Shown here piece by piece: positions 29,717 through 38,662 of a DNA stretch of 64,000 nucleotides; position 1 is the first letter of the stretch, and each line of letters begins with the position of its first letter. The DNA is from Pseudomonas sp. HS6 (GTDB taxonomy: Bacteria; Pseudomonadota; Gammaproteobacteria; Pseudomonadales; Pseudomonadaceae). Below the pieces are notes generated by a model. That model was not told the origin of the DNA and searched no databases. It saw nothing but the letters and a program-made list of their open reading frames with translations. The DNA is taken from assembly GCF_023375815.1 (NCBI RefSeq), contig NZ_CP067412.1:2976001-3040000 (forward strand), read 5' to 3'. Position numbers and translations under genes: made by a program.

Positions 29717-30007
29717 ATGGAATCGAAAGAAAAACTGTTAATGGAATTGCTGGGCCACACGGCACGCTCACTGACTCATCTGACCGCATCCGTTACCTCC
29801 TTGTCCTTCGAACTGCTGCGCAGTGAAGACGACGTGGTCAAGACCGCCGGCCGCCACATGATCGATCGCATGGCTACGATCAGCACCGGGCTCGACGAGC
29901 ATTGGCGCCTGATCGGCGAACTCACCGGGGTACACGTCGCCCACGAGCAGATCGAAACCATCCAGGAAATTCAGCTCGCACCGCCGCCGCAATTGCCCTC
30001 AAGTTGA
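29717..30007 (+). CDS. Conserved small protein of unknown function
   Basis: A 96-residue soluble, helical protein with a Pro-rich tail (APPPQLPSS). CAGGAAG precedes the ATG and a good promoter stands 31 bp upstream, so it is a real gene. The helical body carries Ser/Thr-rich and acidic faces (TASVTSLSFELLRSEDD). I do not recognise a family; it may be cotranscribed with the oxidoreductase gene 134 bp downstream. Confidence 0.7.
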   Translation: MESKEKLLMELLGHTARSLTHLTASVTSLSFELLRSEDDVVKTAGRHMIDRMATISTGLDEHWRLIGELTGVHVAHEQIETIQEIQLAPPPQLPSS

Positions 30008-30141
30008 TTGCGCCGGGCTATCGGCTCGCCTGATGGTCGCCGATTCACAAGACGAACGTCGCTGGCGCCGCGCCCGGCCAGGCGCCATAGTTTTGTTCCC
30101 GCAGGCGTTATTGCCTGCCCAGAACAAGACAGAGACTGGCC

Positions 30142-32247
30142 ATGACCAAGACTCTCCATCACCGTGCGTGCCACCTGTGCGAAGCCATCTGCGGCTTGAG
30201 CATCGAAACCACTGAAACCGACGGCCAGGTGCAGATCACCTCGATCAAGGGTGATGCACTGGATACCTTCAGTCGCGGGCACATTTGCCCCAAGGCTGTG
30301 GCGCTGCAAGATATCCAGAACGATCCGGATCGCCTGCGCCAACCCATGCGCCGGATCGGCAGTGAATGGTTGCCGATCGGGTGGGAAGAGGCTTTTGAAC
30401 TGGTGGCTGAAAAGCTCTCGGCGATTCAGGCGCGTCATGGGCAGAACGCGGTTGCCGTGTATCAGGGCAATCCGAGTGTGCACAACTATGGGCTGATGAC
30501 CCACAGCAATTACTTTCTGGGCCTGCTGAAAACCCGCAATCGCTACTCGGCGACCTCGGTCGATCAGTTGCCCCATCACCTGACCAGCTACTTGATGTAC
30601 GGCCACGGTCTGCTGCTGCCGATCCCTGACATCGACCACACTGATTTCATGCTGATCCTGGGTGGCAACCCGCTGGCCTCTAATGGCAGCATCATGACCG
30701 TGCCGGACGTGGAAAAGCGTCTGAAGGCGATTCAGGCCCGGGGCGGCAAAGTGGTGGTGGTCGATCCGCGGCGCAGCGAGACAGCGGCGATGGCCGATCA
30801 GCACCTGTTCGTGCGTCCCGGTGGCGATGCGGCGCTGCTGTTTGGTGTGCTCAACACGCTGTTCAGCGAGGGACTGACTTCGGAAAGCCATCTGCCGGTG
30901 GTCGGTCTGGATGACGTTCGCGCAGCGGTGGCGGCGTTCACGGCCGAGTCCATGAGCCCGCTGTGCGCTGTTCCTGCCGAACAGATCCGCCAATTGGCCC
31001 GGGACTTCGCCGCAGCGCCAAGCGCCGTCTGCTACGGGCGGATGGGCGTTTCCACCCAGGCTTTCGGTACTCTGTGCCATTGGGTCGTGCAATTGATCAA
31101 TCTGGTGACCGGCAACCTCGACCGCGTTGGCGGTGCACTGTGCACCGAGCCGGCGGTGGATCTGGTGGCGTCCACCTCCGGTGGGCACTTCAACAAATGG
31201 CAGAGCCGTGTTTCGGGCCGCCCCGAGTATGGCGGTGAGTTGCCGGTCTCGGCGCTGGCCGAAGAAATGCTCACCGAAGGTGAAGGCCAAATTCGTGCGC
31301 TGATCACCGTGGCGGGCAACCCGGTGCTTTCGACGCCCAACGGCCGGCAACTGGAACAGGCGCTGGACGGGTTGGAGTTCATGGTCAGTGTTGACCTGTA
31401 CATCAACGAAACCACCCGTTATGCCGACCTGATCCTGCCATCCACCTCAGCGCTGGAGAACGATCACTACGACACCACGTTCAACCTGTTCGCGGTGCGC
31501 AACGTCACCCGCTTCAACCGGGCGATCCTCGCCAAACCCGAGGGCGCGCTGCATGACTGGGAGATTTTCGTCGGTCTGGCCAAGGCCTTTGCGGCGAAGA
31601 CCGACAAGGAACTGAAGCCGACGATGCCGCCGGCGAAGATGATCGACATGGGCCTGCGCATGGGCCTGTATGGCGACGCGTCCGAGCACAAATTATCGCT
31701 GGCGACGCTGTTCGATCATCCGCATGGCGTGGATCTGGGGGCGCTGAAACCCAACCTGACACCGCGATTGAAGACCGCCAATCAACGAGTCCAGGCGGCA
31801 CCGCCGGAAATTCTGGCCGACCTGGCGCGTTTCTCTGCCTTGCAGGCGCCGGCCGCCGATGAGTTGTTGATGATCGGCCGTCGCCATGTGCGCAGCAACA
31901 ACTCGTGGATGCACAACTATCATCGATTGGTGAAGGGCAAGCCGCGTCATCAGTTGCTGATGAACCCGGACGATCTCGCCAGTCGCGGGCTCAGCGATGG
32001 TCAGCTTGTGCGCGTGAGCTCACGGGTCGGGCAGATCGAGGTCGAAGTGCTGGGCAGCGCGGACATGATGCCGGGCGTGGTCAGCCTGCCACACGGTTGG
32101 GGTCATGCCCGGCCGGGCGTGCAGATGGCGATTGCCAGCGGCCAGCCGGGCTCCAGCGCCAACGACCTGACCGATGAATGCCAGCTCGACGAGTTGTCGG
32201 GCAATGCGGCGCTCAATGGCGTGCCGGTGACGGTGGCGGCGGCTTGA
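30142..32247 (+). CDS. Molybdopterin-dependent oxidoreductase, DMSO-reductase superfamily
   Basis: A 701-residue cytoplasmic catalytic subunit. An N-terminal [4Fe-4S] motif (CHLCEAICG ... GHICPKA), the central bis-MGD domains (DFMLILGGNPLASNG; VVVVDPRRSETA) and the C-terminal molydopterin-dinucleotide domain (LLMNPDDLASRGLSDGQLV; LPHGWGHARPG) are present. In the segment that normally supplies the Mo ligand I see RYSATSVDQL and no Cys or Sec, so it is neither FdhH- nor Nap-like. No Tat signal and no electron-transfer subunit gene is adjacent. Substrate unknown. Confidence 0.87.
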   Translation: MTKTLHHRACHLCEAICGLSIETTETDGQVQITSIKGDALDTFSRGHICPKAVALQDIQNDPDRLRQPMRRIGSEWLPIGWEEAFELVAEKLSAIQARHGQNAVAVYQGNPSVHNYGLMTHSNYFLGLLKTRNRYSATSVDQLPHHLTSYLMYGHGLLLPIPDIDHTDFMLILGGNPLASNGSIMTVPDVEKRLKAIQARGGKVVVVDPRRSETAAMADQHLFVRPGGDAALLFGVLNTLFSEGLTSESHLPVVGLDDVRAAVAAFTAESMSPLCAVPAEQIRQLARDFAAAPSAVCYGRMGVSTQAFGTLCHWVVQLINLVTGNLDRVGGALCTEPAVDLVASTSGGHFNKWQSRVSGRPEYGGELPVSALAEEMLTEGEGQIRALITVAGNPVLSTPNGRQLEQALDGLEFMVSVDLYINETTRYADLILPSTSALENDHYDTTFNLFAVRNVTRFNRAILAKPEGALHDWEIFVGLAKAFAAKTDKELKPTMPPAKMIDMGLRMGLYGDASEHKLSLATLFDHPHGVDLGALKPNLTPRLKTANQRVQAAPPEILADLARFSALQAPAADELLMIGRRHVRSNNSWMHNYHRLVKGKPRHQLLMNPDDLASRGLSDGQLVRVSSRVGQIEVEVLGSADMMPGVVSLPHGWGHARPGVQMAIASGQPGSSANDLTDECQLDELSGNAALNGVPVTVAAA

Positions 32248-32344
32248 GCATGTCTGTCGGGGAGACCGAGCAGGGCGCTCGGGATTCCGTTACAATGCGC
32301 CACCGTGCCGACCCATGAGTCGGAAAGTTCAGCCGAGGTGCTCC

Positions 32345-32686
32345 ATGGATATCATCGAAACGATTAAAGAGCAGATTGCCAACAACACCATTCTGCTTTA
32401 CATGAAAGGCTCGCCGAATGCCCCGCAGTGTGGCTTCTCCGCGAAAGCTGCGCAGGCCGTGATGGGCTGTGGCGAGAAGTTCGCCTACGTCGACATCCTG
32501 CAGAACCCGGAGATCCGTGCGAACCTGCCGAAGTACGCCAACTGGCCGACTTTCCCACAACTGTGGGTCGGCGGTGAGCTGGTCGGCGGCAGCGACATCA
32601 TGGCTGAAATGTTCGCCAACGGTGAGCTGCAGACTCTGGTCAAAGATGCATCCGCCAAGGCTGCTGCGGCCAAGTCCGAAGCCTGA
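32345..32686 (+). CDS. grxD: Monothiol glutaredoxin, Grx4 family
   Basis: A 113-residue CGFS glutaredoxin (MKGSPNAPQCGFSAKA) with the glutathione-binding WPTFPQLWVGGELVGGSDI. Such proteins carry or transfer [2Fe-2S] clusters with glutathione, often with BolA. The C-terminal tail is Ala/Lys-rich. The ATG at 32345 gives the family length; an in-frame ATG at 32315 is rejected. It neighbours the iron-storage genes bfr and bfd. Confidence 0.95.
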   Translation: MDIIETIKEQIANNTILLYMKGSPNAPQCGFSAKAAQAVMGCGEKFAYVDILQNPEIRANLPKYANWPTFPQLWVGGELVGGSDIMAEMFANGELQTLVKDASAKAAAAKSEA

Positions 32687-32727
32687 TTGGCTTCTGCCCG
32701 GATTTCGGCGAGTCTGAAGTCCGGGCA

Positions 32728-32767
32728 ATAAAAAGCCCCGCCTCTCGAAAGAAGGCGGGGCTTTTTA
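32728..32767. terminator. Bidirectional terminator between grxD and bfr
   Basis: AAAAAGCCCCGCCT and AGGCGGGGCTTTTT pair around a short loop; strong U-runs result on both strands between two convergent genes. Confidence 0.9.
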
Positions 32768-32792
32768 GTGTCTCGAGTTTAGCGCTCGCTCA

Positions 32793-33269
32793 TTACTCGT
32801 CTTCGCCCATCTGCGATTGCAGATAGTTCTCAAGACCGACTTTATCGATCAGGCCCAGTTGTGTTTCCAGCCAGTCGATGTGTTCTTCTTCAGACTCGAG
32901 AATGTCTTCGAGCAGTTCGCGGCTGCCGAAGTCACCTACGGATTCGCAATGAGCGATGGCGGCCTTCAGGTCGGCATGGCCAGTGCGCTCGATACGCAGG
33001 TCGCACTCCAGCATTTCCTTGGTGTGCTCGCCGATGTGCAGCTTGCCCAAGTCCTGCACGTTCGGCAGGCCTTCGAGGAACAGGATGCGCTTGATCAGCT
33101 TGTCCGCGTGCTTCATCTCGTCGATGGATTCTTTGTACTCGTGCTTGCCGAGCTTGTTCAGGCCCCAATCTTCATACATGCGTGCATGCAGGAAGTACTG
33201 ATTGATCGCGACCAGCTCATTGGCAAGGATCTTGTTGAGATGCTGGATGACTGTAATGTCGCCTTTCAT
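32793..33269 (-). CDS. bfrB: Bacterioferritin (BfrB type)
   Basis: A 158-residue ferritin-like subunit of the 24-mer iron store. The di-iron ferroxidase ligands are visible (Glu18, Glu51, His54 and later Glu/His in SEEEHIDW), and Met52 is the haem ligand in [11 protein letters not shown]. It stores Fe(III) and releases it to Bfd, whose gene lies 199 bp upstream on the same strand. Confidence 0.95.
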   Translation of the reverse strand: MKGDITVIQHLNKILANELVAINQYFLHARMYEDWGLNKLGKHEYKESIDEMKHADKLIKRILFLEGLPNVQDLGKLHIGEHTKEMLECDLRIERTGHADLKAAIAHCESVGDFGSRELLEDILESEEEHIDWLETQLGLIDKVGLENYLQSQMGEDE

Positions 33270-33424
33270 GATGGGAGTCCTGCCCTAAGTAGCGGTATAT
33301 AAGGCGGAGTTTGAGCTTGGTATTTATAAGTGTCAAACCTAAGTTATTGAATAATATATGAAAATTAATCGGAATAAGAATGTTTGTGTTCCGCGTCTAG
33401 TAGCTAAGCAATTGATTTTCAGGC

Positions 33425-33456
33425 ATAAAAAAACCGGACATAAGTCCGGTTCTTCG
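33425..33456 (-). terminator. Terminator of bfd
   Basis: AACCGGACTT and its complement form the stem; the reverse transcript ends in U7. It separates bfd from bfrB transcription. Confidence 0.85.
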
Positions 33457-33468
33457 AAATGGGTGCAA

Positions 33469-33687
33469 TTACGCGGCAGTAAATTCCACAGGGTAGGGGA
33501 TCGCGGCCTGGGCGGTTTGCAGCTTGGTCAGGGTTTCGCGTACCACTTCCTTCGCGAGGCAGGCACATTTGCCGCATTGGCTGGCTACGCCGGTGGCCTG
33601 ACGGACTTCTTTATAGCTGCAGCAACCTTCATAGATCGCTTCGCGGATCTGTCCGTCGGTGACGCCAGTGCAGAGGCAAACATACAT
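33469..33687 (-). CDS. bfd: Bacterioferritin-associated ferredoxin
   Basis: A 72-residue [2Fe-2S] protein starting MYVCLCTGVTD, with the four ligands arranged C-X-C near the start (Cys4, Cys6) and C-X2-C (QCGKC) in the middle. It docks on bacterioferritin and reduces stored Fe(III) for mobilisation. The inner ATG at 33687 fits the family; a longer frame to 33717 is rejected. A Fur-box-like sequence lies about 50 bp upstream. Confidence 0.96.
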   Translation of the reverse strand: MYVCLCTGVTDGQIREAIYEGCCSYKEVRQATGVASQCGKCACLAKEVVRETLTKLQTAQAAIPYPVEFTAA

Positions 33688-33735
33688 AAGTGAGAACCGT
33701 CGCTGGTTGTGGCTCAATTGCGATGGATCTTAATG

Positions 33736-33757
33736 TTAACGAGAATGATTGTCAAAG
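33736..33757. promoter_or_regulatory. Candidate Fur box upstream of bfd
   Basis: The core GAGAATGATTGTC has one half (rc AATCATTCTC) matching the Fur consensus half-site AATCATTATC at 9 of 10 positions; about 13 of 19 overall. Iron-starvation control of bfd is known in Pseudomonas. Confidence 0.5.
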
Positions 33758-33978
33758 TGCTTTCCCAACGGTTTTCATCACCAACGGCTGTGACTGACGA
33801 ACGGTGGTGCATGGCTGAATGCCAGCCGGGTTTTCGCGAAAAACCGTTAAGGACAGTCCAAAAACGCAGTGTATGATGGTCGGCCCTTGCGAAGGGGGTT
33901 CGTGTCACAGGGCTGTCGCCTGAGGGTGGCAGGCTGGCGCGAACCCTGAACTTCAAGTTTCTACACCAGGAGATATCA

Positions 33979-34581
33979 ATGAGCGTACTCGTAGGCAAAC
34001 AAGCCCCTGACTTCACCGTCCCGGCCGTACTCGGCAATGGCGAGATCGTTGACAGCTTCACCCTGTCCTCGGCCATCAAAGGCAAATACGGCCTGGTGTT
34101 CTTCTACCCGCTGGACTTCACCTTCGTCTGCCCGTCCGAGCTGATCGCTCTGGACAACCGCATGGCCGACTTCAAGGCACGCAACGTAGAAGTGATCGCT
34201 GTTTCGATCGACTCGCACTTCACCCACAACGCCTGGCGCAACACCCCGGTCAACAATGGCGGCATCGGTCAGGTGAAATACACCATGGCTGCCGACATGA
34301 AGCACGACATTGCCAAGGCTTACGACGTTGAGTCCGAAGGCGGCGTGGCTTTCCGTGGCGCGTTCCTGATCGACGACAAAGGCGTTGTCCGTTCGCAGAT
34401 CATCAACGACCTGCCACTGGGTCGTAACATGGAAGAGCTGATCCGTCTGGTCGATGCTCTGCAATTCCACGAAGAGCACGGCGAAGTCTGCCCTGCCAAC
34501 TGGAAAAAAGGCGACAAAGGCATGAACGCTTCGCCAGAAGGCGTTGCGGCTTACCTGACCGAGAACGCTGCTGCCCTGTAA
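33979..34581 (+). CDS. Typical 2-Cys peroxiredoxin (AhpC/Tsa family)
   Basis: A 200-residue thiol peroxidase. The peroxidatic Cys is in FTFVCPSE near residue 51 and the resolving Cys in HGEVCPANW near 170, so it is a typical 2-Cys enzyme that reduces H2O2 and organic peroxides. CAGGAGATATC precedes the ATG. Next to bfd/bfrB it fits an iron/peroxide defence group. Followed by terminator copy 1. Confidence 0.93.
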   Translation: MSVLVGKQAPDFTVPAVLGNGEIVDSFTLSSAIKGKYGLVFFYPLDFTFVCPSELIALDNRMADFKARNVEVIAVSIDSHFTHNAWRNTPVNNGGIGQVKYTMAADMKHDIAKAYDVESEGGVAFRGAFLIDDKGVVRSQIINDLPLGRNMEELIRLVDALQFHEEHGEVCPANWKKGDKGMNASPEGVAAYLTENAAAL

Positions 34582-34611
34582 GGCGCACGCTTCAGGTACA
34601 GAAAGCGAGGT

Positions 34612-34645
34612 ACAAAAAAACCGGCCCATGTGGCCGGTTTTTTTA
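34612..34645. terminator. Terminator copy 1 (after the peroxiredoxin gene), part of a duplicated element
   Basis: ACA7, CCGGCCC, a 3-nt loop, TGGCCGG and T7: a bidirectional intrinsic terminator. It is the same as the element at 35693-35726 over about 32 bp apart from two loop bases. Confidence 0.92.
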
Positions 34646-34834
34646 TTTGGGGAGTCAGCGAATCCTTTGTGTAGGCATCATTTGTTTCAATTGGCTGGAA
34701 AAAATACTGGATGACTGAACAGTGCATGGATAGGGTTGTCGTGGAGCGAGAGAGGGGCGAGGTTTATTGACCTGGACCGAATCGCGCCTCACTTAAGGTA
34801 TGCAATGGATTGCATGACGCAAAAGGGGTTTCAA

Positions 34835-35275
34835 ATGCCGAGTAGCTTGGACGTTGCGGATTATTTCCTCTGCCTGGAAGGGCATGAAGGTGAGATCTCC
34901 AATCTCAAAATTCAAAAAATGGTCTATTACGCTCAAGGGTTCAGTCTGGCCCTTCATGGGGTGGCGCTCTTTCCTGAGCAATTGGAAGCATGGATGCACG
35001 GGCCAGTGGTCCCGGCTCTGTATCGAAAATTCAGCCAGTTTGGATCGGGTTCCATTCCGCCTCCAGATGATTTCAATCCCGATGTTTTCAGTGCAAAACA
35101 ACAAAGTCTGCTCAACGAAGTGTTCGACGTTTATGGCCAATTTTCGGCGTGGAAGCTACGCCAGTTGACGCATGAAGAAGAACCCTGGCGGAGAAATTTC
35201 AAGGAAGGAGAGTTCAGTAGGGAAATCCCCGCCTGCGAGATGCAGGAGTATTTCCGGGAGCATTGGGTGAACTGA
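34835..35275 (+). CDS. Panacea-domain (DUF4065) antitoxin-like protein
   Basis: A 146-residue protein with the Panacea/SocA-type pattern: SSLDVADYFL, ISNLKIQKMVYYAQGFSLAL and LEAWMHGPVVPALY. The ATG at 34835 is chosen because AAGGGG stands 7 bp before it and family members begin at this point; the frame is open back to 34736. Panacea proteins neutralise diverse toxins. The gene ends 3 bp before the next one and base composition is visibly more AT-rich than in the neighbours, a sign of horizontal acquisition. Confidence 0.85.
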   Translation: MPSSLDVADYFLCLEGHEGEISNLKIQKMVYYAQGFSLALHGVALFPEQLEAWMHGPVVPALYRKFSQFGSGSIPPPDDFNPDVFSAKQQSLLNEVFDVYGQFSAWKLRQLTHEEEPWRRNFKEGEFSREIPACEMQEYFREHWVN

Positions 35276-35278
35276 AAA

Positions 35279-35692
35279 ATGGCAAAGCTAAAACGCAGGG
35301 AAAGCGATGCGGCGGCGAAGGTAACGGCACGAACGTCTACCACAGAGATAGATACATCGGAAGCTCGGCCTCCGGTTTTCTCTTTTGAATATTTACAGAA
35401 TGGCTGGTGCATTCAAGATTGTGAGACCGTCGAGCGGTCGAAAATGCTGGAGCGCCTGAGAATCCTGGGAAAAATGACGTGGAGAGAATTACGCAAGGAG
35501 CACAGGCATCGTTATGGCTGTGAAACGATTGAGAGAAACAGCCTGAAAGTGGGGATTCCTGCTTTTTTAACAGGTGATGTCAGATTGCTGGTGTTTAGGG
35601 CTTTTGAGCGTGTAGCGATGGTGGGATACAAGAACCATCGTATTTTTTATGTCGTGTGGATTGATCGAGAATTTAAGCTCTATAAGCATTAA
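35279..35692 (+). CDS. Putative toxin of the Panacea pair (RelE/HigB-like C-terminus suspected)
   Basis: A 137-residue basic protein with a low-complexity N-terminus (about 30 residues rich in K/R/A/T), then LRILGKMTWRELRKEHRHRYGCETI and a C-terminus GYKNHRIFYVVWIDREFKLYKH that looks like the last strands of RelE-superfamily ribonucleases. It starts 3 bp after the antitoxin-like gene and is followed directly by terminator copy 2. Toxin role is inferred from position, size, charge and the C-terminal pattern; not proven by catalytic residues. Confidence 0.6.
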   Translation: MAKLKRRESDAAAKVTARTSTTEIDTSEARPPVFSFEYLQNGWCIQDCETVERSKMLERLRILGKMTWRELRKEHRHRYGCETIERNSLKVGIPAFLTGDVRLLVFRAFERVAMVGYKNHRIFYVVWIDREFKLYKH

Positions 35693-35726
35693 ACAAAAAA
35701 ACCGGCCCCAGTGGCCGGTTTTTTCA
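35693..35726. terminator. Terminator copy 2 (between the toxin-like gene and rnt)
   Basis: CA7, CCGGCCC, CAG loop, TGGCCGG, T6: near-identical to copy 1 at 34612. It would terminate the toxin-like gene and the convergent rnt. Confidence 0.92.
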
Positions 35727-35749
35727 TGGTCGAAATAAGTCGACGACCC

Positions 35750-36424
35750 TCAGTCGTCGAAGTCTTCCCAGCCGCCCATCTGCTTCCAGCGGTTGACGAT
35801 GCCGCAGAACAGCTCGGCCGTCTTTTCGGTGTCGTAACGCGCGGAGTGCGCTTCACGGCCATCGAAATCGATGTCGGCTGCCTGACAGGCCTTGGCCAGT
35901 ACGGTTTGACCGTAAGCCAGACCCGCGAGGGTCGCGGTGTCGAAGCTGGAGAACGGGTGGAACGGGTTGCGCTTCATGTCCAGCCGCGCAACGGCGGCGT
36001 TGAGGAAGCCCAGGTCGAAGCTGCTGTTGTGGCCGACGAGGATCGCCCGCTTGCAACCGTTGGCCTTCAAGGCTTTGCGCACGCCACGGAAAATGTCGGT
36101 CAGGGCCGTCTCTTCGCTGACGGCCATGCGCAACGGATGATCAAGCTTGATCCCGGTGAACTCCAGCGCGGCCGCTTCGATGTTGGCGCCTTCGAACGGC
36201 TCGACACGGAAGAAGTAGGTGTGATCCGGGTAGACGAAACCCTTTTCATCCATGGCGATGGTGGTCGCGGCGATCTCCAGAAGAGCGTCGGTGGCCGAAT
36301 TGAAGCCACCGGTTTCTACGTCGACGACAACCGGCAGGTAGCCGCGAAAGCGTGCTGCCATTGGATGGCGCGAACCGCCGCCACCTTGACCGTCCAGTTC
36401 GTCGTCGAAATGGTCTTCACTCAC
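35750..36424 (-). CDS. rnt: Ribonuclease T
   Basis: A 224-residue DEDDh 3'-5' exonuclease that trims tRNA CCA ends and stable RNAs. Acidic motifs: [21 protein letters not shown] and [15 protein letters not shown]. The GTG at 36424 overlaps the pyrC stop (GTGA), giving coupling and the usual Pseudomonas length. An ATG 21 codons inside is possible but less likely. Confidence 0.95.
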   Translation of the reverse strand: MSEDHFDDELDGQGGGGSRHPMAARFRGYLPVVVDVETGGFNSATDALLEIAATTIAMDEKGFVYPDHTYFFRVEPFEGANIEAAALEFTGIKLDHPLRMAVSEETALTDIFRGVRKALKANGCKRAILVGHNSSFDLGFLNAAVARLDMKRNPFHPFSSFDTATLAGLAYGQTVLAKACQAADIDFDGREAHSARYDTEKTAELFCGIVNRWKQMGGWEDFDD

Positions 36425-37467
36425 GCGTGTTCCTCCAGCAGGCGCCAGCGCAGTTTTTCACCGGCGCGCAGCGGGATAACGGTCAGCTCGCCGAATGGCA
36501 GGCTGGTCGGGGCGGTCCATTCATCACGAACCAGGGTGATGCGATCAGTGTTCGCCGGCAGGCCGTAGAAGCGCGGGCCGTTGAGGCTGGCGAACGCTTC
36601 GAGCTTGTCCAGCGCATTGCGCTGTTCGAAGGCTTCGGCATACAACTCGATGGCGGCGTACGCGGTGTAGCAGCCGGCGCAGCCACAAGCGGCTTCCTTG
36701 GCGTGCTGGGCGTGCGGCGCCGAGTCGGTACCGAGGAAGAACTTTGCGCTGCCGCTGGTGGCGGCGTCGAGCAGGGCTTCCTGGTGGGTGTTGCGCTTGA
36801 GGATGGGCAGGCAATAGAAGTGCGGCCGGATCCCGCCCACCAGCATGTGGTTGCGGTTATAGAGCAGGTGATGCGCGGTGATGGTCGCGCCAACGTTGGC
36901 CGAAGCCTCGTTGACGAACTGCACGGCGTCGCCGGTGGTGATGTGTTCGAACACAACCTTGAGCGTCGGGAAACGCTCGACCACACGACGCATGTGCTCG
37001 TCGATGAAGATTTTCTCGCGGTCGAATACGTCGACATCGCCACGGGTGACTTCACCGTGGATCAACAGCGGCATGCCGACTTCGGCCATGGCTTCCAGCG
37101 CCGGGAAAATCTTGTCGATGCTGGTGACCCCGGAATCGGAGTTGGTGGTGGCGCCAGCCGGGTACAACTTGGCCGCGTGGACGAAACCGCTGGCCTTGGC
37201 TTCACGAATTTCTTCGGGCTGGGTACGGTCGGTGAGGTACAGCACCATCAACGGCTCGAAACGACTGCCGGCCGGGCGGGCAGCGAGAATCCGCTGGCGA
37301 TAGCCGTCGGCTTCAGCGGCGTTGCGCACCGGAGGTACCAGGTTAGGCATGATGATCGCGCGACCAAAGGTGCGCGCAACATCTGCAACGGTATTGGTCA
37401 ACACGGCACCATCGCGAAGATGAATGTGCCAGTCGTCGGGACGCAGCAGGGTCAGGCGGTCGGACAT
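36421..37467 (-). CDS. pyrC: Dihydroorotase (class II, PyrC)
   Basis: A 348-residue zinc amidohydrolase of pyrimidine synthesis, carbamoyl-aspartate to dihydroorotate. The metal ligands [10 protein letters not shown] (HxH), the carboxylated Lys in [14 protein letters not shown], and the late His and Asp (GTDSAPH) are intact. Co-translated with rnt. Confidence 0.96.
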   Translation of the reverse strand: MSDRLTLLRPDDWHIHLRDGAVLTNTVADVARTFGRAIIMPNLVPPVRNAAEADGYRQRILAARPAGSRFEPLMVLYLTDRTQPEEIREAKASGFVHAAKLYPAGATTNSDSGVTSIDKIFPALEAMAEVGMPLLIHGEVTRGDVDVFDREKIFIDEHMRRVVERFPTLKVVFEHITTGDAVQFVNEASANVGATITAHHLLYNRNHMLVGGIRPHFYCLPILKRNTHQEALLDAATSGSAKFFLGTDSAPHAQHAKEAACGCAGCYTAYAAIELYAEAFEQRNALDKLEAFASLNGPRFYGLPANTDRITLVRDEWTAPTSLPFGELTVIPLRAGEKLRWRLLEEHA

Positions 37468-37624
37468 GAGGGGATTCCAGGCGGGTCAAACTGAGGCGAA
37501 TGCTACCGGAAAAGACTCTTGCAGGCACTCGCTATCAAGTTTTGCGACGAGCGTCCGATATCCCATAGGTATGCCGTAAACGTATGTATCGGTCTTTTTG
37601 TTGTAGAAGCCAATGGAGCCTCCC

Positions 37625-38533
37625 GTGCGCCAGCGTTATTTAGCCTTGCTCAGTGTGTTTGCCAGTCTCCCCGCGATGGCACTGACCTACCAGACCCGTC
37701 TGGAGAACATTGAGTGGACGGTCGACGGCGACAAGTTCGAATGCCGCCTGACGCAACCGATTACCGATTTCGGTTCGGGCCAGTTCGTGCGCAAGGCCGG
37801 CGAGCAGGCGATATTCCGTTTGAACGCCTACAACGCCATGCTCGGCGGCGGTTCGGCGACCTTGATGGCGGCGGCTGCGCCTTGGCAGCCGGGCCGTGGC
37901 GATATCAATCTGGGCACGGTCAGGATCGGCAGTGGCAATGTCCTGTTCAACAGCTCCCAGGCTCAGGCCGGGCAACTGATCAGTGGCCTGATGGACGGAC
38001 GCAGTCCCGTGGTGCGCCATGCATCGGGCGATGGCCGTGTGTCGGAGGTGCGTCTGTTGCCGGTCAAGTTCAGCAAGGCGTTCAACGACTATCAGACCTG
38101 TGTGGCGAAACTGCTGCCGCAGAATTTCGAGCAGATCAAGCAGTCGCAGATCGGCTTCCCCGGCGAAGGCGTTGACCTGGATGCCGCCGCCAAGGCCAAG
38201 CTGCAAGTGATGCTCGAATATATGAAGGCCGATCCCACGGTCAACCACATCGAGCTAGACGGCCACTCCGACAACAGCGGCAATCGTCTGACCAACCGCG
38301 AACTGTCGCGCCGTCGGGCGCTGGCGGTGGTCGACTTCTTCAAGGCCAACGGCATTCAGGAATCGCAGATCACCGTGCGCTTCCATGGCGAGCAATACCC
38401 CATCGTGCCGAACACTAATGCAGCCAATCGTGCGAAAAACCGTCGGGTCAATGTCAAACTGGCGCGCGTGACGCCGATTACCACTCCAGCACCGCAAGCG
38501 AGCACGCCGGCCAGCACCGCGGCGACTTCCTGA
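37625..38533 (+). CDS. motY: Flagellar stator-associated protein MotY
   Basis: A 302-residue exported protein. The GTG at 37625 is preferred (GGAG 5 bp upstream); an ATG at 37613 is also in frame. Signal peptide ends SLPAMA/LTYQTR. The N-terminal MotY domain is followed by an OmpA-like peptidoglycan-binding domain (LDGHSDNSGNRLTNRELSRRRALAVVDFF) from about residue 200. It forms the T-ring that holds the sodium/proton stator in Pseudomonas flagella. Confidence 0.88.
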   Translation: MRQRYLALLSVFASLPAMALTYQTRLENIEWTVDGDKFECRLTQPITDFGSGQFVRKAGEQAIFRLNAYNAMLGGGSATLMAAAAPWQPGRGDINLGTVRIGSGNVLFNSSQAQAGQLISGLMDGRSPVVRHASGDGRVSEVRLLPVKFSKAFNDYQTCVAKLLPQNFEQIKQSQIGFPGEGVDLDAAAKAKLQVMLEYMKADPTVNHIELDGHSDNSGNRLTNRELSRRRALAVVDFFKANGIQESQITVRFHGEQYPIVPNTNAANRAKNRRVNVKLARVTPITTPAPQASTPASTAATS

Positions 38534-38662
38534 CTTGCCGGTCATCGTCGCCCTCTCGACAGATTCTGTCGCTTTGTCGTCTTAAGCTGTCGCGCCTCTG
38601 TAAATTATCGCGTTTGAGCGGTAGACTCCTCGGCTTTCCGTAGAACCCCGTGGAGTGATGGC

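Noticed and set aside
32315..32344. Longer N-terminus for GrxD
   Set aside because: Adds ten unrelated residues; the inner ATG gives the usual family length.
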